Shown here one piece after another: positions 29,179 to 36,243 of a stretch of DNA of 39,237 nt; position 1 is the first letter of the stretch; each line of letters opens with the position of its first letter. Both the position numbers and the translations under genes were made by a program. Origin of the DNA: Limosilactobacillus gorillae (GTDB lineage Bacteria > Bacillota > Bacilli > Lactobacillales > Lactobacillaceae). The notes beneath the pieces were generated by a model, which ran no database searches, had not been told where the DNA came from, and worked only from the letters and a program-made list of their open reading frames with translations. The stretch spans positions 1-39,237 of the forward strand of contig NZ_BCAH01000044.1 of NCBI RefSeq assembly GCF_001293735.1, in the 5' to 3' direction.

Positions 29179-29196
29179 AGGACTCTTAAGCGTCCT
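29179..29196. promoter_or_regulatory. palindrome in the antiporter leader
   Basis: AGGAC-(8 bases with central CTTAAG)-GTCCT, symmetrical except one pair, 52 bases before the antiporter start and downstream of a TATAAT (29214-29219, leftward). It could be an operator or a leader hairpin. Confidence 0.3.
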
Positions 29197-29213
29197 AATT
29201 AGCTGCATTAACA

Positions 29214-29219
29214 ATTATA
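29214..29219 (-). promoter_or_regulatory. -10 element for the antiporter gene
   Basis: Leftward TATAAT directly after the tRNA terminator T run; the -35 position (TTTAGC) overlaps that hairpin and is weak. Confidence 0.4.
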
Positions 29220-29223
29220 TCAG

Positions 29224-29253
29224 AAAAAAAAGTGGGGCTAAAGATCCCCGCTT
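29224..29253 (-). terminator. terminator after tRNA-Thr
   Basis: Leftward 8-bp stem AAGCGGGG / CCCCACTT (one G-U pair) followed by a run of T. It lies about 55 bases beyond the tRNA and 6 bases beyond a second perfect hairpin. Confidence 0.8.
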
Positions 29254-29259
29254 ACTAAA

Positions 29260-29294
29260 CTAGGGGACTGTGACTCGGTGTCACAGCCCCCTAG
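29260..29294. repeat. perfect GGGG-CTGTGAC hairpin
   Basis: CTAGGGG-N-CTGTGAC with its complement around a five-base loop; 14 of 15 pairs match, and the odd pair is a G-U or A-C depending on strand. The core is the same as the terminator stem at 14921-14955. No T run follows directly on either strand, and it stands between the tRNA and the true terminator. Confidence 0.6.
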
Positions 29295-29306
29295 TAGATT
29301 AATTTA

Positions 29307-29380
29307 AGCCACCCGCTGGGATTGAACCAGCACCTTCATCCTTACCATGAATGACACTCTACCTATTAAGCTACGGTGGC
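29307..29380 (-). tRNA. tRNA-Thr (GGT), slightly atypical
   Basis: Leftward 74-base cloverleaf: acceptor GCCACCG / GGGTGGC (a G-G at the innermost pair), D arm with GCTT, AATAGGTA and GAGT, anticodon loop ATGGTAA with GGT preceded by the expected T33, T arm GCTGG-TTCAATC-CCAGC and discriminator T. G1-C72, C2-G71 and the G35-T36 of the anticodon agree with threonine identity. There is one extra base between the D and anticodon stems, and the anticodon stem can extend to six pairs. No CCA is encoded. It lies 32 bases after nfrA on the same strand; a TATTCT at 29387-29392 is close enough to be a -10 starting at the tRNA itself. Confidence 0.8.
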
Positions 29381-29412
29381 TCCTTTAGAATACCAAAAAG
29401 TTGGGGGCTCAG

Positions 29413-30177
29413 CTAGTCTTTCCCCCAGTCCAGTGCCAATCCCTGGCTCTGAATGGTGGCAGCTAGCTTATCCCGACTCGTATCGTGAACGGCTAACTTG
29501 GCGCCGGAAATCTGTTTGGTAAAGGAATCAATCCGCCGGTTAGCTTCCCGCAGGTCATAATAAGTGGTAACCACTTCATCGTATTCATGCAGGTTATCAA
29601 CCTTAAAGTCGGTCGGGTAGTGATTTTCAAAGGCGATTTGTTCCTTTGGCAGGCGGGGCTTTAACTGCGGCTCTTGGTCCGGAACCCCAACCTGAAGCCC
29701 CAAAAGCGGGAGGGTCATCTTGGGCATGTCCAAGACCCGGACTAATTCGGCTGGATCATCTTTAATTGAGCCCAAAATTACCCCGCCCAGGCCAAGGCTT
29801 TCTGCGGCGGTCAGAAAGTTTTGCAGGGCCAGGACCGTATCCTCAACCGCCTGGAAGAAAATATCAGTCGTGTGCAAGCGTCCGTCGTCTTTCCCCAATT
29901 GCCGACGGATTTGCTGGTTGCGGTACAGGTCGACCACAAAGACGAATAATTCCCCGTTAGCTCCGACGTAGGGCTGTCCGGAAATGCTTTGAACGTCCTT
30001 CCTGAGTTTGGCGTCAGTCACGTGCAGAATCGAAAACTGTTGCATGAACATCGATGTCGAAGTTTGGCTGGCCGCCGCATACAGGGTTTGTAACTGTTCT
30101 TCACTCAAGGGTTGGTCCTTAAACTTACGGATCGAACGGTGGTTAGTAATGAGGTCAACAATTGGATTGTGTAACAT
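29413..30177 (-). CDS. nfrA: NADPH-dependent FMN nitro/flavin oxidoreductase (NfrA-type)
   Basis: 254 residues of the nitroreductase superfamily, NfrA/oxygen-insensitive NfsA group: NHRSIRKFKDQPLSE (phosphate-binding Arg cluster), AASQTSTSMFMQQFSI, a central ALQNFLTAAESLGLGGVILGSIK block and the late PRLPKEQIAFEN. It binds FMN and reduces quinones, nitro compounds or flavins with NADPH. In Bacillus the gene responds to oxidative and disulphide stress. AAGGAGG lies eight bases before the ATG. The gap to the preceding hydrolase holds two palindromes described separately. The tRNA-Thr follows on the same strand. Confidence 0.9.
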   Translation of the reverse strand: MLHNPIVDLITNHRSIRKFKDQPLSEEQLQTLYAAASQTSTSMFMQQFSILHVTDAKLRKDVQSISGQPYVGANGELFVFVVDLYRNQQIRRQLGKDDGRLHTTDIFFQAVEDTVLALQNFLTAAESLGLGGVILGSIKDDPAELVRVLDMPKMTLPLLGLQVGVPDQEPQLKPRLPKEQIAFENHYPTDFKVDNLHEYDEVVTTYYDLREANRRIDSFTKQISGAKLAVHDTSRDKLAATIQSQGLALDWGKD

Positions 30178-30202
30178 GGTAGTTCCTCCTTAAGCTTACT
30201 TT

Positions 30203-30228
30203 TTATCAATGATAACTAACGGTCGTTA
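30203..30228. promoter_or_regulatory. two adjacent palindromes upstream of nfrA
   Basis: TTATCA-A-TGATAA (30203-30215) is a perfect 6-1-6 palindrome of the general Fur/PerR-like shape; TAACG-GT-CGTTA (30217-30228) is a second, 5-2-5. Both sit in the 56-base gap before nfrA. Operator function is inferred only from symmetry and place. Confidence 0.4.
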
Positions 30229-30233
30229 CCTTC

Positions 30234-30782
30234 TTAGGCCAGTTCCTCCTCAATAGCGGCCAAGGCCTCTTCACTAATTCCCCTCTTTAGGGGCCCCACG
30301 GCCACAAAATGGCTATCGACCATTCGCATGTCCAGGTCGACTGCCCCCCGGTCGCGGGGGCTGGCGATAACGCTGACCCGGCACTGAACGGTGGTTAGCC
30401 ACTTGGTTAATTCCAACCCGTCCACGGTCCGCAGCAAGTTTTTGATTGGTTTCGGTTGAAATAAAGCCGGTAGCACCCTGACCGTTAAGTCGGCCGTGAG
30501 GTGATAGTTAGGGGCAACTAATAGAAGTCGGTCGATGCGCCCCGATTGGCTAGCGGCCACCTTGAGGGCCAAAATGGCGCCGAAGCCATTGGCTACAACC
30601 GTCACTGGCTGTTCAGCGGCCCGGACCAGCTCCACAATCCCCGCGCTAAGGGCTGTAAAGTCCGGCGTCTGTTTTAACGCCGCCTCGTAATCTACCACCT
30701 GTTTTTGGCGGTTCCCCACCGCTAAGCTGTTCCAGGCCGCCCTTTGTTGGCCCAGGTCCGGCAAAATGATCACAGTTCCCAT
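30234..30782 (-). CDS. alpha/beta-hydrolase-fold protein lacking the catalytic Ser
   Basis: 182 residues, short for the fold (usual 220-300). VIILPDLGQ at the N-terminus, VVANGFGAILAL at the nucleophile elbow, RLLLVAPNYH, VSVIASPRDRGAV (acid position) and DSHFVAVG (His position) follow the alpha/beta-hydrolase order. At the elbow the motif Gly-x-Ser-x-Gly reads Ala-Asn-Gly-Phe-Gly: the Ser nucleophile is Gly (codon GGC), so hydrolase activity is not expected. It may be a binding or regulatory relative (RBBP9/YdeN-like in size). It follows lysR by about 33 bases, with AGAGG before the ATG, and a 16-base palindrome in the gap. Confidence 0.75.
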   Translation of the reverse strand: MGTVIILPDLGQQRAAWNSLAVGNRQKQVVDYEAALKQTPDFTALSAGIVELVRAAEQPVTVVANGFGAILALKVAASQSGRIDRLLLVAPNYHLTADLTVRVLPALFQPKPIKNLLRTVDGLELTKWLTTVQCRVSVIASPRDRGAVDLDMRMVDSHFVAVGPLKRGISEEALAAIEEELA

Positions 30783-30798
30783 AAGATCCTCTTTTCAA

Positions 30799-30823
30799 TC
30801 CATTAATTAATGGACCTATTTTA
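30799..30823 (-). promoter_or_regulatory. candidate promoter with perfect 16-base palindromic operator
   Basis: TCCATTAATTAATGGA (30799-30814) is a perfect palindrome four bases downstream of a leftward TAAAAT (-10, 30818-30823) that overlaps the lysR stop codon. A repressor bound here would cover the transcription start of the hydrolase gene. No good -35 is seen. The binding protein is unknown. Confidence 0.45.
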
Positions 30824-31706
30824 GCACATTTGTTCCCCCGGATGATGGACTAGTCGGTAACTTTGCCCACCTCGCTTTCATGTGTTCCACCAGGCGGGCA
30901 ACCTGCGTGTACCGGCTCCTCTTAAGCGTGGCATAAATTGGCATCACGGCCTTTGGATCCTTAATTGCGCATTTAACCCGGTCGGCCTCGTCTTTAATCG
31001 TCACGTTGGTAGTAAAGTAGGGAAAGTTGGAGTGGTGGATAATTTCTGCCATGGCATTGCACTCGTTTTGATACATGAAGTGGGCGTCTTTAATTTCCTC
31101 GTCAATCACGTCCTTCCAGGCACCGATTTCATCTAGGACAATGAATGACATCCCAGCTAAGTCGGCAAAACTGACCGCAGTCTGGTTTGCCTGGGGGAGG
31201 GACCGATCTAAGGCGACAAAGAGGCGTTCCTCACCGATCAGCAGGCTAACCAGGTCCCCTCCCGTCAAGTCGACGTTGGTAAACACCATCCCCAGCTGGT
31301 CATTAAAAAGGGTCGCTTCCACCTCTGCCGGGGCTAACAAGCGATGGTTAATTTGGTGGTTGAACAAAGGGGCGCCCACCATTTGTTCCAAAATAATCAG
31401 GGGCCCGGGCATCACCGCCCCAATTTTAAGGGCCCGGTTTTGAGCCACAAAGTTCTGTACCCGGGTCACCATCTGGTCCTCTCGTTCAAGCACCGCAGCC
31501 GCTTCCTTCGCCGCTAGTTCTCCGGCCGCCGTTAGCTGGATTCGATTGGGTTGGCGATCAAAAAGCTTCACCCCTAGTTCCTCCTCCAGCTTCTGCATCC
31601 CCCGGGTAACAGTCGGTTGGGTGATCGCCAGTTGTGCGGCTGTTTTCTGCAGGGTCCCCAGTTTTTGAAAGGTTACCAGTTCTTCTAGCAGGTAGTTTTC
31701 AATCAT
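30816..31706 (-). CDS. LysR-family transcriptional regulator
   Basis: 296 residues: N-terminal LysR helix-turn-helix (LVTFQKLGTLQKTAAQLAITQPTVTRGMQKLEEELG, within residues 9-45), linker helix and a C-terminal periplasmic-binding-protein-like effector domain (from about residue 90, KIGAVMPGPLIILEQ). It is divergent from the two aldo-keto reductase genes, and the gap between them holds a T-N11-A inverted repeat, so it probably controls that pair and itself. The effector is unknown. AGGGAGGG lies before the ATG. Confidence 0.92.
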   Translation of the reverse strand: MIENYLLEELVTFQKLGTLQKTAAQLAITQPTVTRGMQKLEEELGVKLFDRQPNRIQLTAAGELAAKEAAAVLEREDQMVTRVQNFVAQNRALKIGAVMPGPLIILEQMVGAPLFNHQINHRLLAPAEVEATLFNDQLGMVFTNVDLTGGDLVSLLIGEERLFVALDRSLPQANQTAVSFADLAGMSFIVLDEIGAWKDVIDEEIKDAHFMYQNECNAMAEIIHHSNFPYFTTNVTIKDEADRVKCAIKDPKAVMPIYATLKRSRYTQVARLVEHMKARWAKLPTSPSSGGTNVLK

Positions 31707-31724
31707 CAGTTTCCCTCCCTTAGT

Positions 31725-31739
31725 ATACGTTGCCCGTAT
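31725..31739. promoter_or_regulatory. LysR-type binding site
   Basis: ATACG-TTGCC-CGTAT, a perfect 5-5-5 inverted repeat containing T-N11-A, the classic LysR-family recognition form. Its centre is about 64 bases before the predicted start of the aldo-keto reductase transcript, the usual place for the recognition site, and about 26 bases before the lysR start codon. Confidence 0.65.
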
Positions 31740-31760
31740 CCTAGCATGTTCAAAAGGTAA

Positions 31761-31789
31761 TTTTCAATTAATTACTCCTACCCTACAAT
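31761..31789 (+). promoter_or_regulatory. promoter of the aldo-keto reductase pair
   Basis: -35 TTTTCA (31761-31766), 17-base spacer, -10 TACAAT (31784-31789). The weak -35 suits LysR-dependent activation. Confidence 0.5.
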
Positions 31790-31821
31790 GAGACAAACAG
31801 TTAAACGAAAGGATGACCAAA

Positions 31822-32685
31822 ATGACTATTCCAAAAATCACTCTGAACAACGGTGTTGAAATGCCCCAAATGGGCTTTGGGGTCTTTCAGGTTCCCGATC
31901 TAACGGAGGCCAAACAGGCCGTTGCGGACGCCCTTCAAACTGGCTACCGGATGATTGATACGGCGGCCTCCTACCAAAACGAAGAGGCGGTTGGCCAGGC
32001 CATCAAGGAATCCGGTATCCCGCGCGAGGAGATCTTTGTCACCTCCAAGCTGTGGGTGTCTGACTTCACCTACGAGCGGGCCAAGAAGGGGATTGACGCC
32101 TCCCTTGAAAAACTGGGGCTCGACTACCTTGACTTGTACCTCCTCCACCAACCCTACGGTGACACTTATGGTGCCTGGCAAGCCCTTACCGAAGCCTACC
32201 GGGCCGGTAAGATTCGGGCAATCGGGGTTTCCAACTTCTATCCCGACCAATTAAAGAACCTTGAGTTAATGAGCTCGGTCAAGCCAGTTATGAACCAAAT
32301 CGAGATCAATCCCTGGTACCAAGAAGAACCTGCCGTTGCCTTTGCTAAGGGTGAAAGCATTGCCGTAACTGCCTGGGCCCCGTTTGCCGAAGGTAAGGGC
32401 GACCTGTTTAACAACGCCACCTTAAAAGAAATCGGTGCTAAATATAATAAGTCGGTTGGCCAGGTGGTCTTACGCTGGCTCTTGCAGCGGGGGATCGTCG
32501 TTATTCCCAAGTCAGTCCACCAAAACCGAATGGCCGAAAACTTGGATGTCTTTGACTTCACCTTAAGCGATGCGGATATGGCAATGATCAGGGCCTTAGA
32601 CACCGGGGTTAGCCAATTCTTTGACCACCGCGATCCAGTCACAATTGAACAAATCTTTGGGTCTAGCCTCAATCAACTACGTTAA
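31822..32685 (+). CDS. aldo/keto reductase (2,5-diketogluconate reductase-like), copy 1
   Basis: 287 residues, TIM-barrel aldo-keto reductase. Catalytic tetrad visible: Asp of MIDTAASY, Tyr of the same segment (AASYQNEE), Lys of TSKLW and His of LYLLHQPYG. The NADPH site near the C-terminus reads VIPKSVHQNRM. It reduces small aldehydes or ketones in the cytosol; the substrate is not fixed. The start is ATG 31822, since GAAAGGATG upstream is the ribosome binding site and contains the alternative ATG at 31813. Followed after 12 bases by a second copy, under the divergent LysR. Confidence 0.93.
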   Translation: MTIPKITLNNGVEMPQMGFGVFQVPDLTEAKQAVADALQTGYRMIDTAASYQNEEAVGQAIKESGIPREEIFVTSKLWVSDFTYERAKKGIDASLEKLGLDYLDLYLLHQPYGDTYGAWQALTEAYRAGKIRAIGVSNFYPDQLKNLELMSSVKPVMNQIEINPWYQEEPAVAFAKGESIAVTAWAPFAEGKGDLFNNATLKEIGAKYNKSVGQVVLRWLLQRGIVVIPKSVHQNRMAENLDVFDFTLSDADMAMIRALDTGVSQFFDHRDPVTIEQIFGSSLNQLR

Positions 32686-32697
32686 GGAGGATTAACA

Positions 32698-33555
32698 ATG
32701 GAAAAAATTCAACTCAACGATGGCAATCAAATTCCCGCCGTTGGCTTCGGGGTCTTTCGCATCCCGGCCGATGGTTCAACCTACCAGGCCGTTTTAGAGG
32801 CCCTAGAGGTTGGCTACCGCCATATCGATACGGCCGTGGCCTACTTTAACGAACAAGAAGTTGGTCAGGCCATCAAGGACTCCGGCATCCCACGTGAGGA
32901 GATCTTTGTCACTTCCAAACTATGGTTGCAAGACTATGGTTACGAAAAGGCTACCAAGGGACTGGAAACATCCCTGCAAAAGCTCGGCCTCGACTACATT
33001 GATCTGTACCTGCTTCACCAGCCTTACGGCGACGTCCCTGGGGCCTGGAAGGCCTTAGAAGATACCAAGGCAGCTGGTAAGATCAAGTCGATTGGAGTCT
33101 CCAACATGACCCCAACGATTTGGAACAAGTTCGTGCCCAACTTCGCCACCATTCCGGCCGTTAACCAGGTTGAGTTCAACCTCTTCTTCCAACAACAAGA
33201 ACTGCGTAAGCTTTTAAACCCGCTGGACGTCAAAATTGAGGCCTGGGCCCCGCTGGGTGCCGGTAACGCCAACATGTTGACTAACGAAACGGTCCTAGCG
33301 CTAGCCGATAAGTACCACAAGAATGCCGGCCAGGTGATACTACGCTTTGAAAACCAGGAGGGGATCATCGTCTTGCCAAAGTCGACCCACAAGGACCGGA
33401 TGGCTGGTAACCTGGATCTCTTTGACTTCACCCTGACTGAAGCAGAAGTTGCTTCTCTGCGGTCACTAGACACTGGCAAAGGGACTCACAATCCCGACGC
33501 CCCGGGGATTGCCGACATGCTCTTGAGTGCTTTTGACGTTCACGCCAATGATTAA
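32698..33555 (+). CDS. aldo/keto reductase (2,5-diketogluconate reductase-like), copy 2
   Basis: 285 residues and clearly a paralogue of the preceding gene: the blocks VGQAIK(E/D)SGIPREEIFVTSKLW and LDLYLLHQPYG-type sequence are nearly identical. Tetrad: Asp of HIDTAVAYFNE, its Tyr, Lys of TSKLW and His of LYLLHQPYG; NADPH site VLPKSTHKDRM. Differences gather in the substrate loops (VSNMTPTIWNKFVPN; C-terminal GKGTHNPDAPG), suggesting another substrate range. AAGGAGG lies eight bases before the ATG. It ends with a terminator before pepN. Confidence 0.93.
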   Translation: MEKIQLNDGNQIPAVGFGVFRIPADGSTYQAVLEALEVGYRHIDTAVAYFNEQEVGQAIKDSGIPREEIFVTSKLWLQDYGYEKATKGLETSLQKLGLDYIDLYLLHQPYGDVPGAWKALEDTKAAGKIKSIGVSNMTPTIWNKFVPNFATIPAVNQVEFNLFFQQQELRKLLNPLDVKIEAWAPLGAGNANMLTNETVLALADKYHKNAGQVILRFENQEGIIVLPKSTHKDRMAGNLDLFDFTLTEAEVASLRSLDTGKGTHNPDAPGIADMLLSAFDVHAND

Positions 33556-33569
33556 CCACCCCTTTTTGA

Positions 33570-33608
33570 GACCCTGTTCGGCGCTGGCCGGTGGGGTCTT
33601 TTCTTTTG
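33570..33608 (+). terminator. terminator after the aldo-keto reductase operon
   Basis: GACCC ... GGGTC outer stem with an inner CGGC-GCTG-GCCG, followed by TTTTCTTTT. Confidence 0.78.
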
Positions 33609-33626
33609 CCCTTCTGTGAACCGGCG

Positions 33627-33632
33627 TATACT
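33627..33632 (+). promoter_or_regulatory. -10 element for pepN
   Basis: TATACT 33 bases before the pepN start; a TTGCCC 15 bases upstream or TTTTGC 17 bases upstream could be the -35, overlapping the terminator T run. Confidence 0.4.
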
Positions 33633-33664
33633 AGGGGGTAATCCAAAAAAAGGAAGTAATCAAT

Positions 33665-36190
33665 ATGGCAGTTACCCGATTTTTCGAAGCCTTTCACCCA
33701 GATCACTATGACATTAAACTCGATATTAACCGTGAAAAGAAGCAGTTTGCCGGCCACGTTACCGTCACGGGACAGGCCCTGCAAAACACCGTCTCTTTCC
33801 ACCAAAAGTTTTTAAAGGTATCTTCTGTGATGGTTGAAGGGCGTACCCTTTCATTTGAAAGTAGCGATGAACAAGAATCTTTGACCTTCACCCTGGAAAA
33901 GAGTGGACCGGTAGCCGTAACAATCGACTACACCGCCCCCCTGACTGATACGATGATGGGAATCTACCCATCCTATTACCAGGTTGACGGTGAGCAAAAG
34001 GAACTGATCGGTACTCAGTTTGAAACCACCTTTGCCCGCCAGGCCTTCCCAGGCATCGACGAACCAGAGGCCAAGGCTACCTTTACCTTAGCCATCAAGT
34101 TTGATGAACAGCCGGGCGAAACCGTGATCGCCAACATGCCCGAGGAACGGGTCGAGGATGGCTATCACTACTTTGAACCTACCGTCAAGATGTCGACTTA
34201 CCTGGTCGCCTTTGCCTTTGGCGACATGCAAAAAAAGGTTACCCAAACAACGTCCGGGGTTAAGGTGGGCGTCTTTGCCACCAAGGCCCACCAGGCGAAG
34301 GAACTCGATTTTGCCTTAGATATCGCTAAACGGGCCATTGAATTCTACGAGGACTTCTACCAAACCAAGTATCCCCTGCCTCACTCTTGGCAACTGGCCC
34401 TGCCGGACTTTTCGGCTGGGGCAATGGAAAACTGGGGGCTAGTGACCTACCGGGAAGCATACCTGCTAATTGATCCGGATAACACCGCCTTAGACATGAA
34501 GCGGGTTGTGGCTACTGTCATCACTCACGAATTGGCCCACCAGTGGTTCGGTGACCTGGTAACGATGAAGTGGTGGGATGACCTGTGGCTTAACGAATCC
34601 TTTGCCAACATGATGGAATACCTGGCCGTCGATGCCCTGGAGCCAGACTGGCACATCTGGGAACTCTTCCAAACCACCGAAGCCCCAATGGCCCTGCAGC
34701 GTGACGCCACCGATGGGGTTCAGTCAGTCCACGTTGCGGTTAACGACCCGGCTGAAATTGATGCCCTCTTTGACGGGGCGATCGTCTACGCTAAGGGATC
34801 GCGAATGTTGGTAATGGTCCGGGCCCTCCTGGGCGACGAAAAGCTTCGCGAAGGGCTCAAGAACTACTTTGCCGCCCACCAATATGCTAACGCCACTGGA
34901 GCCGACTTATGGCAGGCCCTCGGCCAGGCCTCTGGTATTAACATCGGCGAGATCATGAACTCCTGGTTGGAGCAGCCAGGCTACCCCGTCGTTTCCGCTA
35001 AGGTTGAAAATGGCCACCTCCACCTGCATCAAGAACAGTTCTTCATCGGCCAAGGGACGGATCAAGGCCGCCAGTGGGAGATTCCACTGAACGCCAACTT
35101 CACTGCCCCACGGATCATGAAGGAAAAAGACCTGGACCTTGGTGACTACCAAGCCCTGCGTGAAGAAGCTGGCAAACCGCTACGAATCAACGTCGGCAAC
35201 AACTCTCACTTTATCGTTGACTACGATACCACCCTTTTAAACGACATTATGACGTCCGCTGATCGCTTAGACGCTATCACCCAGCGCCAGCTCCTCCAGG
35301 ACCTGCGGCTCTTGGCTGAGGGTCAGCACCGCTCTTATGCCGAACTAGTGCCGCTTTTGACCAAGTTCAAGGATCAGCCGTCTTCGATCGTTAACACCGC
35401 CCTGTACCAGATTGCCAACTTCTTGAAGAACTTCACTACCCCATCAAGCGATCAAGAGGCCCATCTGAAGCGCTTCTTCGACCGGCTCAGTGACGATCAA
35501 GTTGCCCGTTTAACCTGGCAGAAACAAGACGGCGAACCAATCGATGATCAACTGACCCGGCCACTGGTTTTGAACGCGGCCTTGTACGCCAAAAACCAAC
35601 GGGCCTTAAACAGTGCTCACCAGTTGTTCTTAGCCCACCGGGATCAACCAATTGATATTGAGGCCACCATCCGGCCATTGGTCCTTAAAAACGAGGTCCA
35701 AAACTTCAATAGTCCCGCCCTCTTTAGCCAGCTGCTGACCGACTACCGGACCACCAGCGACCCAAGCTACAAGCAGGACTTGCGGGGTGCCTTAGTGGCC
35801 ACCTCCGATGTAGCCCAACTCAAGGAGATTGTCGACCACTTTGAAGACGCCACTACGATCAAGCCTCAGGACTTACGGGGCTGGTACCGGGGCGTCTTGG
35901 CTAACCCAGCCGGCCAACAACTAGCCTGGGACTGGATCCGAAACGAGTGGGACTGGCTGGATAAGACGGTTGGGGGCGACATGGAATTTGCCACCTTCAT
36001 CACCGTTACCGCCGCCGTCTTCCACACCAAGGAACGGGCCGAGGAATTTGCTGCCTTCTTTGAACCAAAGAAGGGCGTTGCCGGTTTAACCCGTGAAATC
36101 ACCATGGACATTGAAGTGGTTTCCAGCCGGGTTGACTTGATTGAAAGCCAAGCAGACGCCGTTAATCAAGCGGTTGAAGCGCAACTATAA
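33665..36190 (+). CDS. pepN: aminopeptidase N (M1 family, PepN)
   Basis: Broad-specificity cytosolic aminopeptidase central to peptide use in lactic acid bacteria. 841 residues, close to the ~844 of lactobacillar PepN. The N-terminal beta domain starts TRFFEAFHPDHYDIKLDIN; the substrate motif GAMEN is near residue 253; the zinc site HELAHQWFGDLV near residue 288 has its third ligand in WLNESFA about 20 residues on. A C-terminal helical domain (ERAP1-like) fills the second half. No signal peptide. AAAGGAAG precedes the ATG. It is transcribed alone between two terminators. Confidence 0.97.
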   Translation: MAVTRFFEAFHPDHYDIKLDINREKKQFAGHVTVTGQALQNTVSFHQKFLKVSSVMVEGRTLSFESSDEQESLTFTLEKSGPVAVTIDYTAPLTDTMMGIYPSYYQVDGEQKELIGTQFETTFARQAFPGIDEPEAKATFTLAIKFDEQPGETVIANMPEERVEDGYHYFEPTVKMSTYLVAFAFGDMQKKVTQTTSGVKVGVFATKAHQAKELDFALDIAKRAIEFYEDFYQTKYPLPHSWQLALPDFSAGAMENWGLVTYREAYLLIDPDNTALDMKRVVATVITHELAHQWFGDLVTMKWWDDLWLNESFANMMEYLAVDALEPDWHIWELFQTTEAPMALQRDATDGVQSVHVAVNDPAEIDALFDGAIVYAKGSRMLVMVRALLGDEKLREGLKNYFAAHQYANATGADLWQALGQASGINIGEIMNSWLEQPGYPVVSAKVENGHLHLHQEQFFIGQGTDQGRQWEIPLNANFTAPRIMKEKDLDLGDYQALREEAGKPLRINVGNNSHFIVDYDTTLLNDIMTSADRLDAITQRQLLQDLRLLAEGQHRSYAELVPLLTKFKDQPSSIVNTALYQIANFLKNFTTPSSDQEAHLKRFFDRLSDDQVARLTWQKQDGEPIDDQLTRPLVLNAALYAKNQRALNSAHQLFLAHRDQPIDIEATIRPLVLKNEVQNFNSPALFSQLLTDYRTTSDPSYKQDLRGALVATSDVAQLKEIVDHFEDATTIKPQDLRGWYRGVLANPAGQQLAWDWIRNEWDWLDKTVGGDMEFATFITVTAAVFHTKERAEEFAAFFEPKKGVAGLTREITMDIEVVSSRVDLIESQADAVNQAVEAQL

Positions 36191-36196
36191 GGATAT

Positions 36197-36230
36197 ACAA
36201 AAAGGCCACCGAAAAATCGGTGGCCTTTTT
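36197..36230. terminator. bidirectional terminator between pepN and the alcohol dehydrogenase gene
   Basis: Stem AAAAAGGCCACCGA / TCGGTGGCCTTTTT with a four-base loop; five A on one side and five T on the other serve both strands. Confidence 0.9.
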
Positions 36231-36243
36231 ATGTGCACTTAGC

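Noticed and set aside
31813-31821. ATG at 31813 as start of the first aldo-keto reductase
   Set aside because: This ATG is part of the GAAAGGATG ribosome binding sequence itself; ATG 31822 has proper spacing and gives the family N-terminus.
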